This document shows, one piece after another, positions 8,537 through 17,726 of a stretch of 64,000 nucleotides of DNA. Where the stretch lies: the NCBI RefSeq assembly GCF_014222285.1, contig NZ_JACKZS010000008.1, positions 25,041-89,040 on the forward strand. Direction: 5' to 3'. Positions within the stretch are counted from its first letter, which is position 1, and every line of letters begins with the position of its first letter. The notes under the pieces were generated by a model, which was not told the DNA's origin, did no database searches, and saw only the letters and a program-made list of their open reading frames with translations. A program made the translations under genes and the position numbers. The DNA is from Nostoc sp. UCD121 (lineage in GTDB: Bacteria > Cyanobacteriota > Cyanobacteriia > Cyanobacteriales > Nostocaceae).

Positions 8537-9238
8537 TTGAACTTTAACATAACACAAAAAGTTATGCATGATACATTAAGACTTGATGAAGTAGTAGAAT
8601 TTGCTGAGAACCCAGAACCACGTTGTCCTTGCGTACTTTTACTAGACACCTCTGGCTCGATGCAAGGAGATCCCATTGAGGCTCTAAATCAGGGTTTACT
8701 CAGTCTAAAGGATGAATTAGTCAAAAATTCCTTAGCCGCAAGACGTGTAGAAGTGGCGATCGTCACTTTTGATAGTAATGTCAATGTAGTACAAGACTTT
8801 GTGACTGCCGATCAATTTAATCCGCCCATTTTAACGGCACAGGGCTTGACTACAATGGGTGCAGGCATTCATAAAGCTTTGGACATAATTCAAGAGCGGA
8901 AATCTCAGTATCGTACCAATGGGATTGCTTACTACCGTCCTTGGGTATTCATGATTACCGATGGAGAACCCCAAGGTGAATTAGAGAATGTAGTGGAACA
9001 AGCATCTGTGCGCTTACAGGGAGACGAGGCGAACAAACGCGTAGCATTCTTTACAGTTGGTGTAGAAAATGCGAATATGACGCGTTTAAATCAAATAACT
9101 GTACGTACACCTTTGAAGCTTAAAGGACTAAATTTCATCGAGATGTTTGTCTGGCTATCAACTAGTATGTCGGCTGTTTCTCATTCGCAGGTAGACGAAC
9201 AGGTAGCACTACCGCCGATTGGTTGGGGGACTGTTTAA
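8537..9238 (+). CDS. vWA-domain protein (TerY-like)
   Basis: This 233-residue protein is essentially one von Willebrand A domain with an intact metal-ion-dependent adhesion site: LLLDTSGSMQGDP (DxSxS, about residue 36), the Thr in GLTTMGAGIH (about 107), and MITDGEPQGE (about 143). The pattern and size match TerY-type proteins of the tellurite-resistance/stress networks. It is followed by a PP2C-like phosphatase and a protein kinase, the composition named the TerY-P triad by Aravind and colleagues, in which the vWA protein is thought to act as a scaffold or client controlled by phosphorylation. The TTG start at 8537 is favoured because of AAGGAAAT seven bases upstream; ATG 8564 is the alternative. 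Confidence 0.88.
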   Translation: MNFNITQKVMHDTLRLDEVVEFAENPEPRCPCVLLLDTSGSMQGDPIEALNQGLLSLKDELVKNSLAARRVEVAIVTFDSNVNVVQDFVTADQFNPPILTAQGLTTMGAGIHKALDIIQERKSQYRTNGIAYYRPWVFMITDGEPQGELENVVEQASVRLQGDEANKRVAFFTVGVENANMTRLNQITVRTPLKLKGLNFIEMFVWLSTSMSAVSHSQVDEQVALPPIGWGTV

Positions 9239-9288
9239 TTAAAAATCGCAGCTTGATGTTGACACAGCGAGCTGTTGAAAAAAAATCT

Positions 9289-10071
9289 ATGAAAATATCA
9301 AAACAGATTGCTCAATGGCGGATTGTGGCTGCGTCGGTATGTGGTACAAGTCACTTAAAAAACAAGCAGTTATGTCAGGATGCTCATCACTGGCAAATAT
9401 TGTCTGATAATGTTTTAGTGGCAGCCGCAGCAGATGGCGCGGGTTCTGCTAGCCTTGGGAAAGTGGGAGCAATGATTGCTGTGGAGACAGCAATAGAAAG
9501 CATTTCTAGCAGAGGAATTACCCAAAAAGTTTTGAGTGATGATGAGTTTGTGCGATCGCTCTTAAATGATGCCATACTAGCCGCCAAAAAAGCTGTGGAA
9601 GCTGAAGCGGCTACTTGTGACAAACAACCTCAAGACTTAGCAACTACCTTAATTATGATGGTTGCCACACCAGAAGTTGTAGCTGTAGTGCAAATAGGTG
9701 ATGGTTTGGCAGTGGCAAAAGATAGCACGGGCAATCTTCTCGCTCTAACTATACCTGATAGCGGCGAGTACATCAACGAAACCACTTTTTTAACTTCTCC
9801 TACGGCCTTAGATACAGCCCAGATGAGATTATGGCGCACCGACATAGTTAATGTTGGTATCATCACCGACGGATTACAAATGCTGGCTTTGAATATGGTT
9901 GTTGGAGAACCTCACAAACCATTCTTTTTTCCACTGTTTGAATTTGTAGCTAATACCGAAGATAAGACAGAAGCGAAGGAGCAGTTAGTAAAGTTTTTAC
10001 GCTCAGACCGAATTACACAACGCACTGATGATGATTTGACACTCATTATAGCTGCATTCAACGACTCATGA
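9289..10071 (+). CDS. PP2C-like protein phosphatase of the TerY-P triad
   Basis: The family core begins WRIVAASVCGTSH just after ATG 9289. Metal-binding motifs of PP2C enzymes are visible: the Asp in QDAHHW, AAADGAGSASLGKVGA (DGxG, about residue 52), GDGLAVAK, a second Asp in ITDGL and the C-terminal DDLTLII. It would remove Ser/Thr phosphates placed by the kinase encoded downstream. The frame is open further up (TTG 9223, overlapping the vWA gene, or ATG 9256), but no clear ribosome site marks either. The gene is sandwiched 50 bases after the vWA gene and 56 before the kinase, so a single operon is likely. Confidence 0.85.
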   Translation: MKISKQIAQWRIVAASVCGTSHLKNKQLCQDAHHWQILSDNVLVAAAADGAGSASLGKVGAMIAVETAIESISSRGITQKVLSDDEFVRSLLNDAILAAKKAVEAEAATCDKQPQDLATTLIMMVATPEVVAVVQIGDGLAVAKDSTGNLLALTIPDSGEYINETTFLTSPTALDTAQMRLWRTDIVNVGIITDGLQMLALNMVVGEPHKPFFFPLFEFVANTEDKTEAKEQLVKFLRSDRITQRTDDDLTLIIAAFNDS

Positions 10072-10127
10072 GCAATCAATTTACAGGTTTCACATCTTAA
10101 ATAACTTCCGTTAGCGGTAATTTCATT

Positions 10128-12296
10128 ATGCAGGTACTACGTTGTTCCCCTAGAAAAGAAATCCTCAGCCTCAATGTTAGTTTGGGGCGTGGCGGTGAAG
10201 CTTGTGTTTATGCAGTGCCATCTGATAATGACTTGGTGGCGAAGATTTACCACAAGCCAACTACAGCCCATGCTGACAAATTACAGGCGATGCTTGCCAA
10301 CCCGCCAGAAAACCCGACAGCTAGTTTGGGTCATATCTCTATCGCTTGGCCAGAGGATTTATTGCGGACACCAGATGGCAAAAATAGCATCTTGGGCTTT
10401 TTGATGCCACGGATTCAGGGGATGCGTCCAATCATCGATTTTTACAACCCCAGAACCCGTCGTCAACACTGTCCCCTATTCAACTATCAGTACCTGCTCC
10501 GCACGGCTCGTAACTTGGCGGCAGCTTTTGCTGCTTTGCACGCTAGTGGATATTGTATAGGTGATGTGAACGAGTCGAATATCCTCGTCAGCGACACCGC
10601 ATTAGTGACTTTGATAGACACAGACTCTTTCCAAGTACTCGACCCCAACAGCAATGTTGTTTATCGCTGCCCAGTCGGGAAACCAGAGTTTACACCCCCA
10701 GAATTACAGAATAAAACTTTTGCCCAACACGATCGCGAAATTTCTCACGATTTATTTGGGTTAGCAGTGCTGGTATTCCAACTCTTAATGGAAGGCACTC
10801 ACCCATTTTCGGGGATTTTTCAAGGCTCTATTGAGCCACCACCCTACGAAGCCCGCATTGCATCGGGGCATTTTACTTACAGCCAAAAGCGGTACGTACC
10901 CTACCTACCTACCCCCATTGCGCCCCCTTGGGAAATTCTTCATCCCAGCCTACAAGAACTATTTGTCCGTTGTTTTGAAGAGGGTCACAACAACCCACAG
11001 TTGCGCCCCAGTGCCCAGACTTGGCTCTCAGCTATCGCTGAAGCCGAAGATTCCTTAATTACCTGCACTACAAATCCCCAGCATCGCTACAATAACCACA
11101 TGCGTAGCTGTCCGTGGTGTGAACGTACCGTGCGATTAGGTGGACGCGACCCCTTCCCATCACATCGGGCTATAGAAGCGAGAGAACATCTCCAACCGCG
11201 AATCAAAGCGAAAAAGCGCTACACCCAGACACCGCATTTTCCCCAGCGCAGTATGTCACCGCACTTAGGTAATTATTGGCAGCCAGTAATGACCCCAAGC
11301 GGTTCATCTTATAAACGTTCCAAGAAGTCAAAATTGTACCCGGTTCTTTGTTGTTTACTGGGTTTCGGTTTATTGGGATATGCGGACGTAATGATTAAAT
11401 TTACTCAGCCGTTGGTTTCCCAAAATGCTTACACTCAACAAACATTAAAGTCTCGCCAGACAATTAACAAACTCAGCTTCGCTGACTACTATCAGCAGAG
11501 TCAAACTGCTTACAAAGACCGAGACTATGAAAAAGCAATTGCCAGCTTAACCGGAGCAATTGAACAACAACCAACACATACCACAGCAATTGTAAATCGG
11601 GGCAATGCCCGCTATAATCTCAAAGACTACGAAGGAGCAGTTACAGATTATAGCCAAGCTCTCAAAATCAATCCCAATCAAACCAAAGCCCTTGTGAATC
11701 GGGGTAATGCCCGCTATATGCTCGCCGAATATAGCAACGATCCTGATACAGAGTATAATCTAGCGATCGCAGACTATAATCGAGCTATCGGTCTGGATAA
11801 GAACGAAATTGAAGCTTATATCAGACGGGGGATTGTCCGCACCCAGATGGCTAAATATAGCGGTGAATCTCAACAAGCTTACAAAAGAGCGATCGCAGAT
11901 TTTACTCAAGTCATAAAACGTAATGTATCGAAAGCAGAAGCTTATTTTCAGCGAGGTGTTGTCTATTATCAAATTGCTCAATACAGCAGCAATTATCAAC
12001 AAGAATACAATCAAGCGATCGCTGACTTTAACCAAGCATTAACTATCAGCCCTAAACTAGCAAAAGTATATCTCAAACGAGGTATGGTTCGTTATGAACT
12101 GGCACAATATGGTGGTAGTGAATCTAACAAAAATCAGGCGAAAGCTATCGAAGATGTAGAGGCATCTGCCAAAATGTTTCTTGAGCAAGATGATATGGAT
12201 AATTATCAGCAAGCACTCAGTAACTTATGCGTAGTCGTAGAACGCAAATGCGACCCTTTATTTCAAAGCTCAAGTAATTTAGAAAAAACTAACTAA
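10128..12296 (+). CDS. Membrane-bound Ser/Thr kinase with zinc-ribbon-like motif and TPRs
   Basis: Residues 1-310 are a divergent protein kinase: glycine loop LGRGGEACVY, lysine in LVAKIYHK, catalytic loop GDVNESNILV (about 145; HRD replaced by IGD), DTDSF in place of DFG (about 164) and FTPPEL in place of APE. Next come CxxC and His residues around SCPWCERTV (about 328), suggesting a small zinc ribbon, a basic stretch, and one transmembrane helix (about 403-424, VLCCLLGFGLLGYADVMI). The rest (about 455-690) is at least five TPRs, likely outside the cytoplasm if the helix is inserted N-in. It is the kinase of a TerY-P triad. Expression should end at the terminator 60 bases downstream. Confidence 0.9.
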   Translation: MQVLRCSPRKEILSLNVSLGRGGEACVYAVPSDNDLVAKIYHKPTTAHADKLQAMLANPPENPTASLGHISIAWPEDLLRTPDGKNSILGFLMPRIQGMRPIIDFYNPRTRRQHCPLFNYQYLLRTARNLAAAFAALHASGYCIGDVNESNILVSDTALVTLIDTDSFQVLDPNSNVVYRCPVGKPEFTPPELQNKTFAQHDREISHDLFGLAVLVFQLLMEGTHPFSGIFQGSIEPPPYEARIASGHFTYSQKRYVPYLPTPIAPPWEILHPSLQELFVRCFEEGHNNPQLRPSAQTWLSAIAEAEDSLITCTTNPQHRYNNHMRSCPWCERTVRLGGRDPFPSHRAIEAREHLQPRIKAKKRYTQTPHFPQRSMSPHLGNYWQPVMTPSGSSYKRSKKSKLYPVLCCLLGFGLLGYADVMIKFTQPLVSQNAYTQQTLKSRQTINKLSFADYYQQSQTAYKDRDYEKAIASLTGAIEQQPTHTTAIVNRGNARYNLKDYEGAVTDYSQALKINPNQTKALVNRGNARYMLAEYSNDPDTEYNLAIADYNRAIGLDKNEIEAYIRRGIVRTQMAKYSGESQQAYKRAIADFTQVIKRNVSKAEAYFQRGVVYYQIAQYSSNYQQEYNQAIADFNQALTISPKLAKVYLKRGMVRYELAQYGGSESNKNQAKAIEDVEASAKMFLEQDDMDNYQQALSNLCVVVERKCDPLFQSSSNLEKTN

Positions 12297-12353
12297 AAAC
12301 AAGTAAGTTTTTTTACTTCCATATTATAGGTTTTGATTGGAGAAATCAAGCCT

Positions 12354-12390
12354 AACTAGGGTTAGCATCAGCTAGCCCTAGTTATTTATT
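12354..12390 (+). terminator. Strong hairpin terminator after the triad
   Basis: AACTAGGGTTAGC (12354-12366) pairs with GCTAGCCCTAGTT (12371-12383) over a four-base loop, with one G-T pair, followed by ATTTATTT. The tail is not a pure T-run, so efficiency is uncertain, but it isolates the TerY-P genes from the polysaccharide island. Confidence 0.65.
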
Positions 12391-12622
12391 TGGTAACATT
12401 TTTATTTAATTAAGTAATTTATTCTCATGTTTATAGATATTCATAGAGCTTTTATATAGAAAAGATGTTAATTTATCTTTCCTTTATAATTTCGGGGAAA
12501 ATTACAGTTAGATTGTTGACGGAGAAAAACAAATCAGAAATCGATTTTTCTCTATCTAAGTGCATCCTCTTCATATCGAAAAGTCAAATAATAATATCTC
12601 TACAAATCTCCGAGGTAATTGC
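12391..12622. promoter_or_regulatory. Leader region of the polysaccharide island
   Basis: This AT-rich gap precedes the first gene of the island and must hold its promoter unless transcription reads through. No GTA-N8-TAC NtcA site or other clear operator was found by eye. A ribosome site GAGGT lies at 12612-12616, seven bases before ATG 12623. Confidence 0.35.
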
Positions 12623-13396
12623 ATGAAAGCGGTGATTTTGGCTGGAGGGCTTGGTACACGCCTCAGTGAAGAAACTAGTATCAGACCCAAGCCGATGGTT
12701 GAGATTGGTGGTAAGCCAATTCTCTGGCACATAATGAAGACTTACTCCGCCCACGGCATTAACGACTTCATAATTTGTTGCGGTTACAAAGGTTACATAA
12801 TTAAGGAGTATTTTGCTAACTACTTCTTACACATGTCAGATGTTACCTTTGATATGCGATTTAACCAGATGAACGTGCATTCTGGTTATGCAGAACCCTG
12901 GCGTGTTACCTTAGTCAATACGGGTGATAATACCATGACAGGCGGACGCTTAAAGCGAATCAGGGAACATCTTGGGAATGATACCTTTTGCTTTACTTAT
13001 GGTGATGGTGTAAGTAATATTAATATCACCGAGCTAGTTAAGTTTCACAAAGAACAAAATACATTAGGAACCCTCACAGCGGTTCAACCAGCCGGACGTT
13101 TTGGAGCCATTTCCTTGGGATATGAGCAAACTAAAATTACCAGCTTTCGGGAAAAACCTGAAGGTGATGGTGCTTGGATTAATGGCGGTTATTTTGTGTT
13201 AGAACCAGAAGTAATCAATTTGATTGCTGATGACTCTACAGTATGGGAGCAAGAGCCATTAGAAAAACTAGCTGATATGGAACAACTATCTGCTTTCAAA
13301 CACGATGGTTTTTGGCAACCTATGGATACTTTACGCGATAAAAACTATCTAGAGGGGCTATGGAAAAACAATCAGGCTCCTTGGAAGGCATGGTAG
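12623..13396 (+). CDS. rfbF: Glucose-1-phosphate cytidylyltransferase
   Basis: The enzyme makes CDP-glucose from CTP and glucose 1-phosphate, the entry to CDP-linked deoxy and branched sugars. The 257-residue protein has the nucleotidyltransferase signature MKAVILAGGLGTRLSEET with RPKPMVEIGGKPILW, the RfbF-typical GYKGYIIKEYF, the metal Asp in FTYGDGV, and GGYFVLEPEV. The start ATG 12623 keeps the signature at the N-terminus and has GAGGT seven bases upstream; the frame is open earlier without a better start. In PCC 7120 the HEP island begins with a gene of this class (alr2825, from memory). No CDP-glucose 4,6-dehydratase (rfbG) follows, so the SDR at 15123 may use or diverge from its product. 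Confidence 0.93.
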   Translation: MKAVILAGGLGTRLSEETSIRPKPMVEIGGKPILWHIMKTYSAHGINDFIICCGYKGYIIKEYFANYFLHMSDVTFDMRFNQMNVHSGYAEPWRVTLVNTGDNTMTGGRLKRIREHLGNDTFCFTYGDGVSNINITELVKFHKEQNTLGTLTAVQPAGRFGAISLGYEQTKITSFREKPEGDGAWINGGYFVLEPEVINLIADDSTVWEQEPLEKLADMEQLSAFKHDGFWQPMDTLRDKNYLEGLWKNNQAPWKAW

Positions 13397-13435
13397 AAAG
13401 AAAGTCAGAAGTCAGGAGTCAGAATTCAGAAGTTA

Positions 13436-13460
13436 AATGACTAATGACTAATGACAAATA
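13436..13460. repeat. Heptamer short tandem repeats (STRR type)
   Basis: Units TGACTAA, TGACTAA and TGACAAA follow each other directly before the lhgO gene. They are the same heptamers as at 2575 and 35945. Confidence 0.65.
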
Positions 13461-13492
13461 AATTTACTGTCATTTTAAGTGCGATAATACTA

Positions 13493-14707
13493 ATGTATGA
13501 TTTTGCGATTATAGGTGGGGGAATAGTTGGACTCTCTACAGCATTGGCTTTAGGAAAACGCTATCCCAATGCGCGTATTTTAGTACTAGAAAAAGAGAGT
13601 CAATGGGCATTTCACCAAACCGGCAATAATAGCGGGGTAATTCATTCTGGTATTTACTACAAGCCAGGCAGTTTCAAAGCTAAATTTTGTCGTGATGGTT
13701 CTCGCTCTATGGTAGAGTTTTGCCAAGAGCATGGAATAGAACATGAAGTTTGTGGTAAAGTCATTGTTGCAACAGAAGAACAAGAACTACCACGTCTAGA
13801 AAATCTCTACCAACGCGGTTTAGACAATGGTATAGAAGTTAAGAGAATCAGCCCCGAAGAAGTCAGGGAAATTGAACCTCACGTGAAATGCGTAGGTGGA
13901 CTTCGGGTATTCTCAACTGGGATTGTTAATTACAAGCAAGTTTGTTTGAAATATGCCCAGCTAATTCAACAACAGGGTGGAGATTTGCATCTCAATACAA
14001 AAGTTCTGAAAATCTCCCCAAGTGGTAAAAATCAGGTACTAGAAACAAACAAAGGTAACTTTGCAACCCGCTTTGTAATTAATTGTACGGGATTGCATAG
14101 CGATCGCACCGCCAAATTAGGTAAAGTTGAACCCCAAGCTAAAATCGTCCCATTTCGGGGAGAATACTACGAACTCACCCCAGAAAAACGCTATCTCGTC
14201 AAGACACTAATTTATCCAGTTCCCAATCCCGATTTTCCCTTCCTGGGTGTCCACTTTACCCGGATGATTGATGGTAGCGTTCACGCAGGGCCAAACGCGG
14301 TTTTATCACTCAAACGCGAAGGTTACAAAAAAACCGACTTTGACTTACGAGATTTTCTTGAAGTCGTCACCTATCCCGGTTTCTGGAAATTGGCAGCCAA
14401 ACACGCTGATGAAGGCATCCAAGAAATCATTCGTTCCTTTAGTAAAGCAGCCTTCACCAGAAGTTTGCAAAAATTAATTCCCGAAGTCCAAGCAGAAGAC
14501 TTAGTTCCCACCCACGCAGGAGTTCGCGCTCAAGCCTTAATGAACGACGGCAAACTTGTAGACGACTTTTTGATTGTTTCCGGTCAAAACTCCATCCATG
14601 TTTGCAATGCTCCTTCTCCAGCTGCCACATCTTCTCTAGAAATCGGCAAAGCGCTTGTAGCAGAAATTCCCCAACCCTCGCATCTAAATAATGTAGTAAC
14701 TGCATAG
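13493..14707 (+). CDS. lhgO: L-2-hydroxyglutarate oxidase (FAD-dependent)
   Basis: LhgO oxidises L-2-hydroxyglutarate to 2-oxoglutarate, passing electrons to the membrane quinone pool. The N-terminus MYDFAIIGGGIVGLSTALAL is the FAD-binding Rossmann motif; the family features NNSGVIHSGIYY (about residues 45-56), GIVNYKQVC, the middle NCTGLHSDR and FRGEYYEL, and the C-terminal GVRAQAL and CNAPSPAATSSLEIG are all present in a 404-residue protein of normal length. ATG 13493 is chosen because the upstream extension (from 13451) is made of repeat sequence. Its presence inside an envelope-polysaccharide island is unexpected; it may serve metabolite repair in the microoxic heterocyst or act on a related 2-hydroxy acid. 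Confidence 0.92.
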   Translation: MYDFAIIGGGIVGLSTALALGKRYPNARILVLEKESQWAFHQTGNNSGVIHSGIYYKPGSFKAKFCRDGSRSMVEFCQEHGIEHEVCGKVIVATEEQELPRLENLYQRGLDNGIEVKRISPEEVREIEPHVKCVGGLRVFSTGIVNYKQVCLKYAQLIQQQGGDLHLNTKVLKISPSGKNQVLETNKGNFATRFVINCTGLHSDRTAKLGKVEPQAKIVPFRGEYYELTPEKRYLVKTLIYPVPNPDFPFLGVHFTRMIDGSVHAGPNAVLSLKREGYKKTDFDLRDFLEVVTYPGFWKLAAKHADEGIQEIIRSFSKAAFTRSLQKLIPEVQAEDLVPTHAGVRAQALMNDGKLVDDFLIVSGQNSIHVCNAPSPAATSSLEIGKALVAEIPQPSHLNNVVTA

Positions 14708-15122
14708 ATATCATAGTTACTTCCGGTGCTGCTCAATTAAGGGATGAATCTTTTAGGGTGAGCATCTTGCTTGCTGGGAAATACAAAGGATGAGTAATAT
14801 ACCCATCCCACAAGAAAAAGTTTAGTGCATCAGTTAAGAACCGCTATAGAGTGCTGTTACCCAATAGGTAAATCGGCAAACTATGTAATGACTGTTAGCC
14901 GAGTTCTATGACCTAACCCCCAACCCCTTCCCTACAAGGGAATGGGAGCAAGATTCAAAGCCTCTCTCCTCTTAGGAGAGAGGTTTGGATAGAGGTCAAA
15001 TTATTGCATACAAACGAAAAATATAGCGGTTCCCTCTTGGATGCAACACCCTTTAGGACGCACATCTGTGCATCCCTACTAAACGAAAAATTTAACTCAT
15101 CAATACAAAGGCGTTAACCACA
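14708..15122. repeat. Intergenic region with dispersed palindromic repeat
   Basis: The 415-base gap carries a CCTAACCCCCAACCCC block (14910-14927), a palindrome CCTTCCCTACAAGGGAATGG and a second hairpin CCTCTCTCC-TCTTAGGAGAGAGG (about 14962-14984). These are typical multi-copy intergenic repeats of Nostoc-like genomes. No ORF is supported. The ribosome site for the next gene is weak. Confidence 0.55.
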
Positions 15123-16151
15123 ATGAAAATATTAGTAACTGGAACAGAAGGCTATCTAGGTTCATTATTACCACCTCTGTTAATCGAACGTGGACATGAA
15201 GTTATCGGTCTAGATACCGGCTTCTATAAAGTTGGTTGGCTATACAACGCTAATGGGGTAACACCCAAAACCCTTAACAAAGATATCCGCAACATCACCC
15301 CCGATGATTTGGAAGGCGTTGAAGCAATAGTTCACATGGCAGAACTCTCCAACGACCCAGCCGGACAATTAGCGCCAAATATTACCTACGAAATTAATCA
15401 TATAGGTTCAGTTCGTCTCGCTAGCCTAGCTAAAGCTATGGGTGTGCGCCGCTTTGTATATATGTCTTCGTGCAGCGTCTACGGTGTTGCTACCGCAGGT
15501 GATGTCACAGAAGAATCCCCAATTAATCCCCAAACAGCCTACGCAGAATGCAAAACTCTCGTAGAAAGAGATGTCACACCACTCGCTGACGATGACTTCT
15601 CTCCCACCTTTATGCGGAATGCCACAGCCTTTGGTGCTTCTCCCAGAATGCGCTTTGATATTGTTTTAAACAACTTAGCTGGGTTGGCATGGACTAGCAA
15701 ACAAATCAAAATGACCAGTGATGGTACACCTTGGCGACCATTAGTCCACGCACTGGATATTTGCAAAGCAATAGTCTGTGCTTTAGAAGCACCACGGGAT
15801 ATTGTACATAACCAAATTTTCAACGTCGGAGACACAGCAAACAACTATCGTGTCAAAGAAATCGCGGAAATTATTGCTGATATTTTCCCAGATTGTAAAT
15901 TGTCCTTTGGTGACAATGGCTCAGATAACCGCAGCTATCGGGTGTCCTTCGAGAAAATCAACACAATTCTCCCCGGATTTAAATGTGATTGGAATGCCCG
16001 ACTTGGTGCCCAGCAGCTATTTGATTTATTTAGCCAAATAGATATGGCTGAAGACACTTTCTTATTTAGAGGATTTACTCGCTTAAAACAGCTAGAGTAT
16101 CTAATCCGTACCGAGCAAATTGACAAAGATTTCTTCTGGAATAAAAAGTAG
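15123..16151 (+). CDS. Extended SDR: NAD-dependent nucleotide-sugar epimerase/dehydratase
   Basis: A 342-residue extended short-chain dehydrogenase. The NAD(P) motif GTEGYLGSLL (TGxxGxxG form) is at residues 7-16, D61-like acidic contact is in VDTGF/LDTGFY, the serine triad is in YMSSCSVYG (about 117) and the catalytic YxxxK in TAYAECKTLVE (about 140). A C-terminal sugar-binding part follows with FNVGD. The substrate is probably a CDP- or dTDP-hexose given rfbF upstream and the rmlC-like gene downstream, but specificity cannot be read. It corresponds in position to alr2827 of the PCC 7120 HEP island (from memory). Confidence 0.88.
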   Translation: MKILVTGTEGYLGSLLPPLLIERGHEVIGLDTGFYKVGWLYNANGVTPKTLNKDIRNITPDDLEGVEAIVHMAELSNDPAGQLAPNITYEINHIGSVRLASLAKAMGVRRFVYMSSCSVYGVATAGDVTEESPINPQTAYAECKTLVERDVTPLADDDFSPTFMRNATAFGASPRMRFDIVLNNLAGLAWTSKQIKMTSDGTPWRPLVHALDICKAIVCALEAPRDIVHNQIFNVGDTANNYRVKEIAEIIADIFPDCKLSFGDNGSDNRSYRVSFEKINTILPGFKCDWNARLGAQQLFDLFSQIDMAEDTFLFRGFTRLKQLEYLIRTEQIDKDFFWNKK

Positions 16152-16261
16152 ATAGATTTGCCTATCAGGAAAGAAGAAATAATCTAAGTTTCCGAATCAA
16201 CAATATTTGGTTCGGACTTATTTCATCCATCAAATTATTTGTAATCAGTGAGTTGAAAAAT

Positions 16262-17530
16262 ATGGCGAACGCAAAATGTCGTTTCAGTGGTCAACCTCTG
16301 CACCAAACCTTTATTGATTTAGGAATGTCACCTTTAGCCAATGCTTATCTGACAGTAGAACAGCTAAATCATGCCGAAAAATTTTATCCACTCCATGCTT
16401 ATGTCTCTGAAGACACCCTTTTAGTTCAATTAGAACAATTTGAAACTCCCGATCATATTTTTAGCGATTATGCTTACTTTTCTTCTTACTCAGTAAGTTG
16501 GCTAAAACACGTCAAAGCTTACACCGATATGATGATAGAAAAATTTGGCTTTAATCATCATAATCAAGTTATTGAGATTGCCAGCAACGATGGCTACCTA
16601 CTGCAATATTTTGTAGAAAAGGGAATCCCAGTTTTAGGAATAGAACCAGCTGCAAATATAGCTAAGATAGCTCAAGATAGAGGTATTCCTAGTATCAACA
16701 AGTTTTTTGGGGTTGAGACTGCCAAAGAACTTGTGATACAAGGAAAACTAGCCGATCTTTTGATAGGCAATAATGTTTTAGCTCATGTGCCAGATTTAAA
16801 TGATTTCATAGCTGGAATGAAACTCATCCTCAAACCGAATGGTATTTTGACGATGGAGTTTCCTCACATTTTGCAATTGATTCAACAAAATCAATTTGAT
16901 ACTATTTATCACGAGCATTTTTCTTACTTCTCATTTCTGACTATTGAAAAGATTTTTGCAGCACACAATTTGCAACTTTTTGATGTGGAAGAATTATCAA
17001 CTCATGGCGGCTCACTAAGAATTTATGCCAAACATGACGATGCTGATAGTCCTGATATTAGTGACCGAGTTAGCCATCTAAAAGCAAAAGAAATTGCTGC
17101 TGGACTGCATCAGATAGAGACTTATATTACATTTGGCGAAAAAGTCAAACAAACAAAGCATAAGCTATTAAATTTCCTTTTGAGTGCAAAAGCAGAAGGG
17201 AAATCAATTGTTGGTTATGGCGCACCAGCCAAAGGCAATACATTGCTTAATTACTGTGGGATTGGAAAAGATTTTATAGATTACACAGTTGATTGCAACC
17301 CTTACAAACAAGACTTATTTTTGCCTGGGACTCATATTCCTATCTTTGAACCAGACAAAATCCGCGAAACTAAACCAAATTATGTCCTAATTTTACCTTG
17401 GAATCTCAAGGAGGAAATTATGGAGCAAATGGCATTTATTAACGAGTGGGGTGGACAGTTTGTTGTACCAATTCCTGAAGTAAAAATTTATCCGTGTCCT
17501 ATTCCGGATAGGCTTTTAATAGCGTCGTAA
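16262..17530 (+). CDS. Sugar C-methyltransferase (Methyltransf_13/14 architecture)
   Basis: Three parts are visible. The N-terminal segment CRFSGQPLHQTFIDLGMSPLANAYL aligns with the small zinc domain of NDP-sugar C-methyltransferases such as TylC3. The central SAM-binding motif is VIEIASNDGYLLQYF (about 106-120) with GIEPAANIAKIA. The C-terminal part has VGYGAPAKGNTLLNYCGIG (about 330) and DCNPYKQ. Such enzymes add a methyl to C3 of a 4-keto-hexose. The zinc domain has only one Cys where CxxC is usual, so metal binding may be weakened. ATG 16262 replaces a TTG three codons upstream. It probably acts on the SDR product. Confidence 0.87.
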   Translation: MANAKCRFSGQPLHQTFIDLGMSPLANAYLTVEQLNHAEKFYPLHAYVSEDTLLVQLEQFETPDHIFSDYAYFSSYSVSWLKHVKAYTDMMIEKFGFNHHNQVIEIASNDGYLLQYFVEKGIPVLGIEPAANIAKIAQDRGIPSINKFFGVETAKELVIQGKLADLLIGNNVLAHVPDLNDFIAGMKLILKPNGILTMEFPHILQLIQQNQFDTIYHEHFSYFSFLTIEKIFAAHNLQLFDVEELSTHGGSLRIYAKHDDADSPDISDRVSHLKAKEIAAGLHQIETYITFGEKVKQTKHKLLNFLLSAKAEGKSIVGYGAPAKGNTLLNYCGIGKDFIDYTVDCNPYKQDLFLPGTHIPIFEPDKIRETKPNYVLILPWNLKEEIMEQMAFINEWGGQFVVPIPEVKIYPCPIPDRLLIAS

Positions 17531-17726
17531 TTACTAAATATAACCCAAAAAGCGCCTTTTCTTACTATTTTATTGTTTTCATTATGAGCATAGAGAATAG
17601 GTAAAAAGTAATTAAAAGGCGTAGTTTCATAAAGCTTTTGTTGTTAAATATCAAAAAATCAAATTAAAAGCAGCTTGTTAACAAACAAGCTGTTGTTAGT
17701 AGCCTCTTTATAGATTTAAGCTTAAT

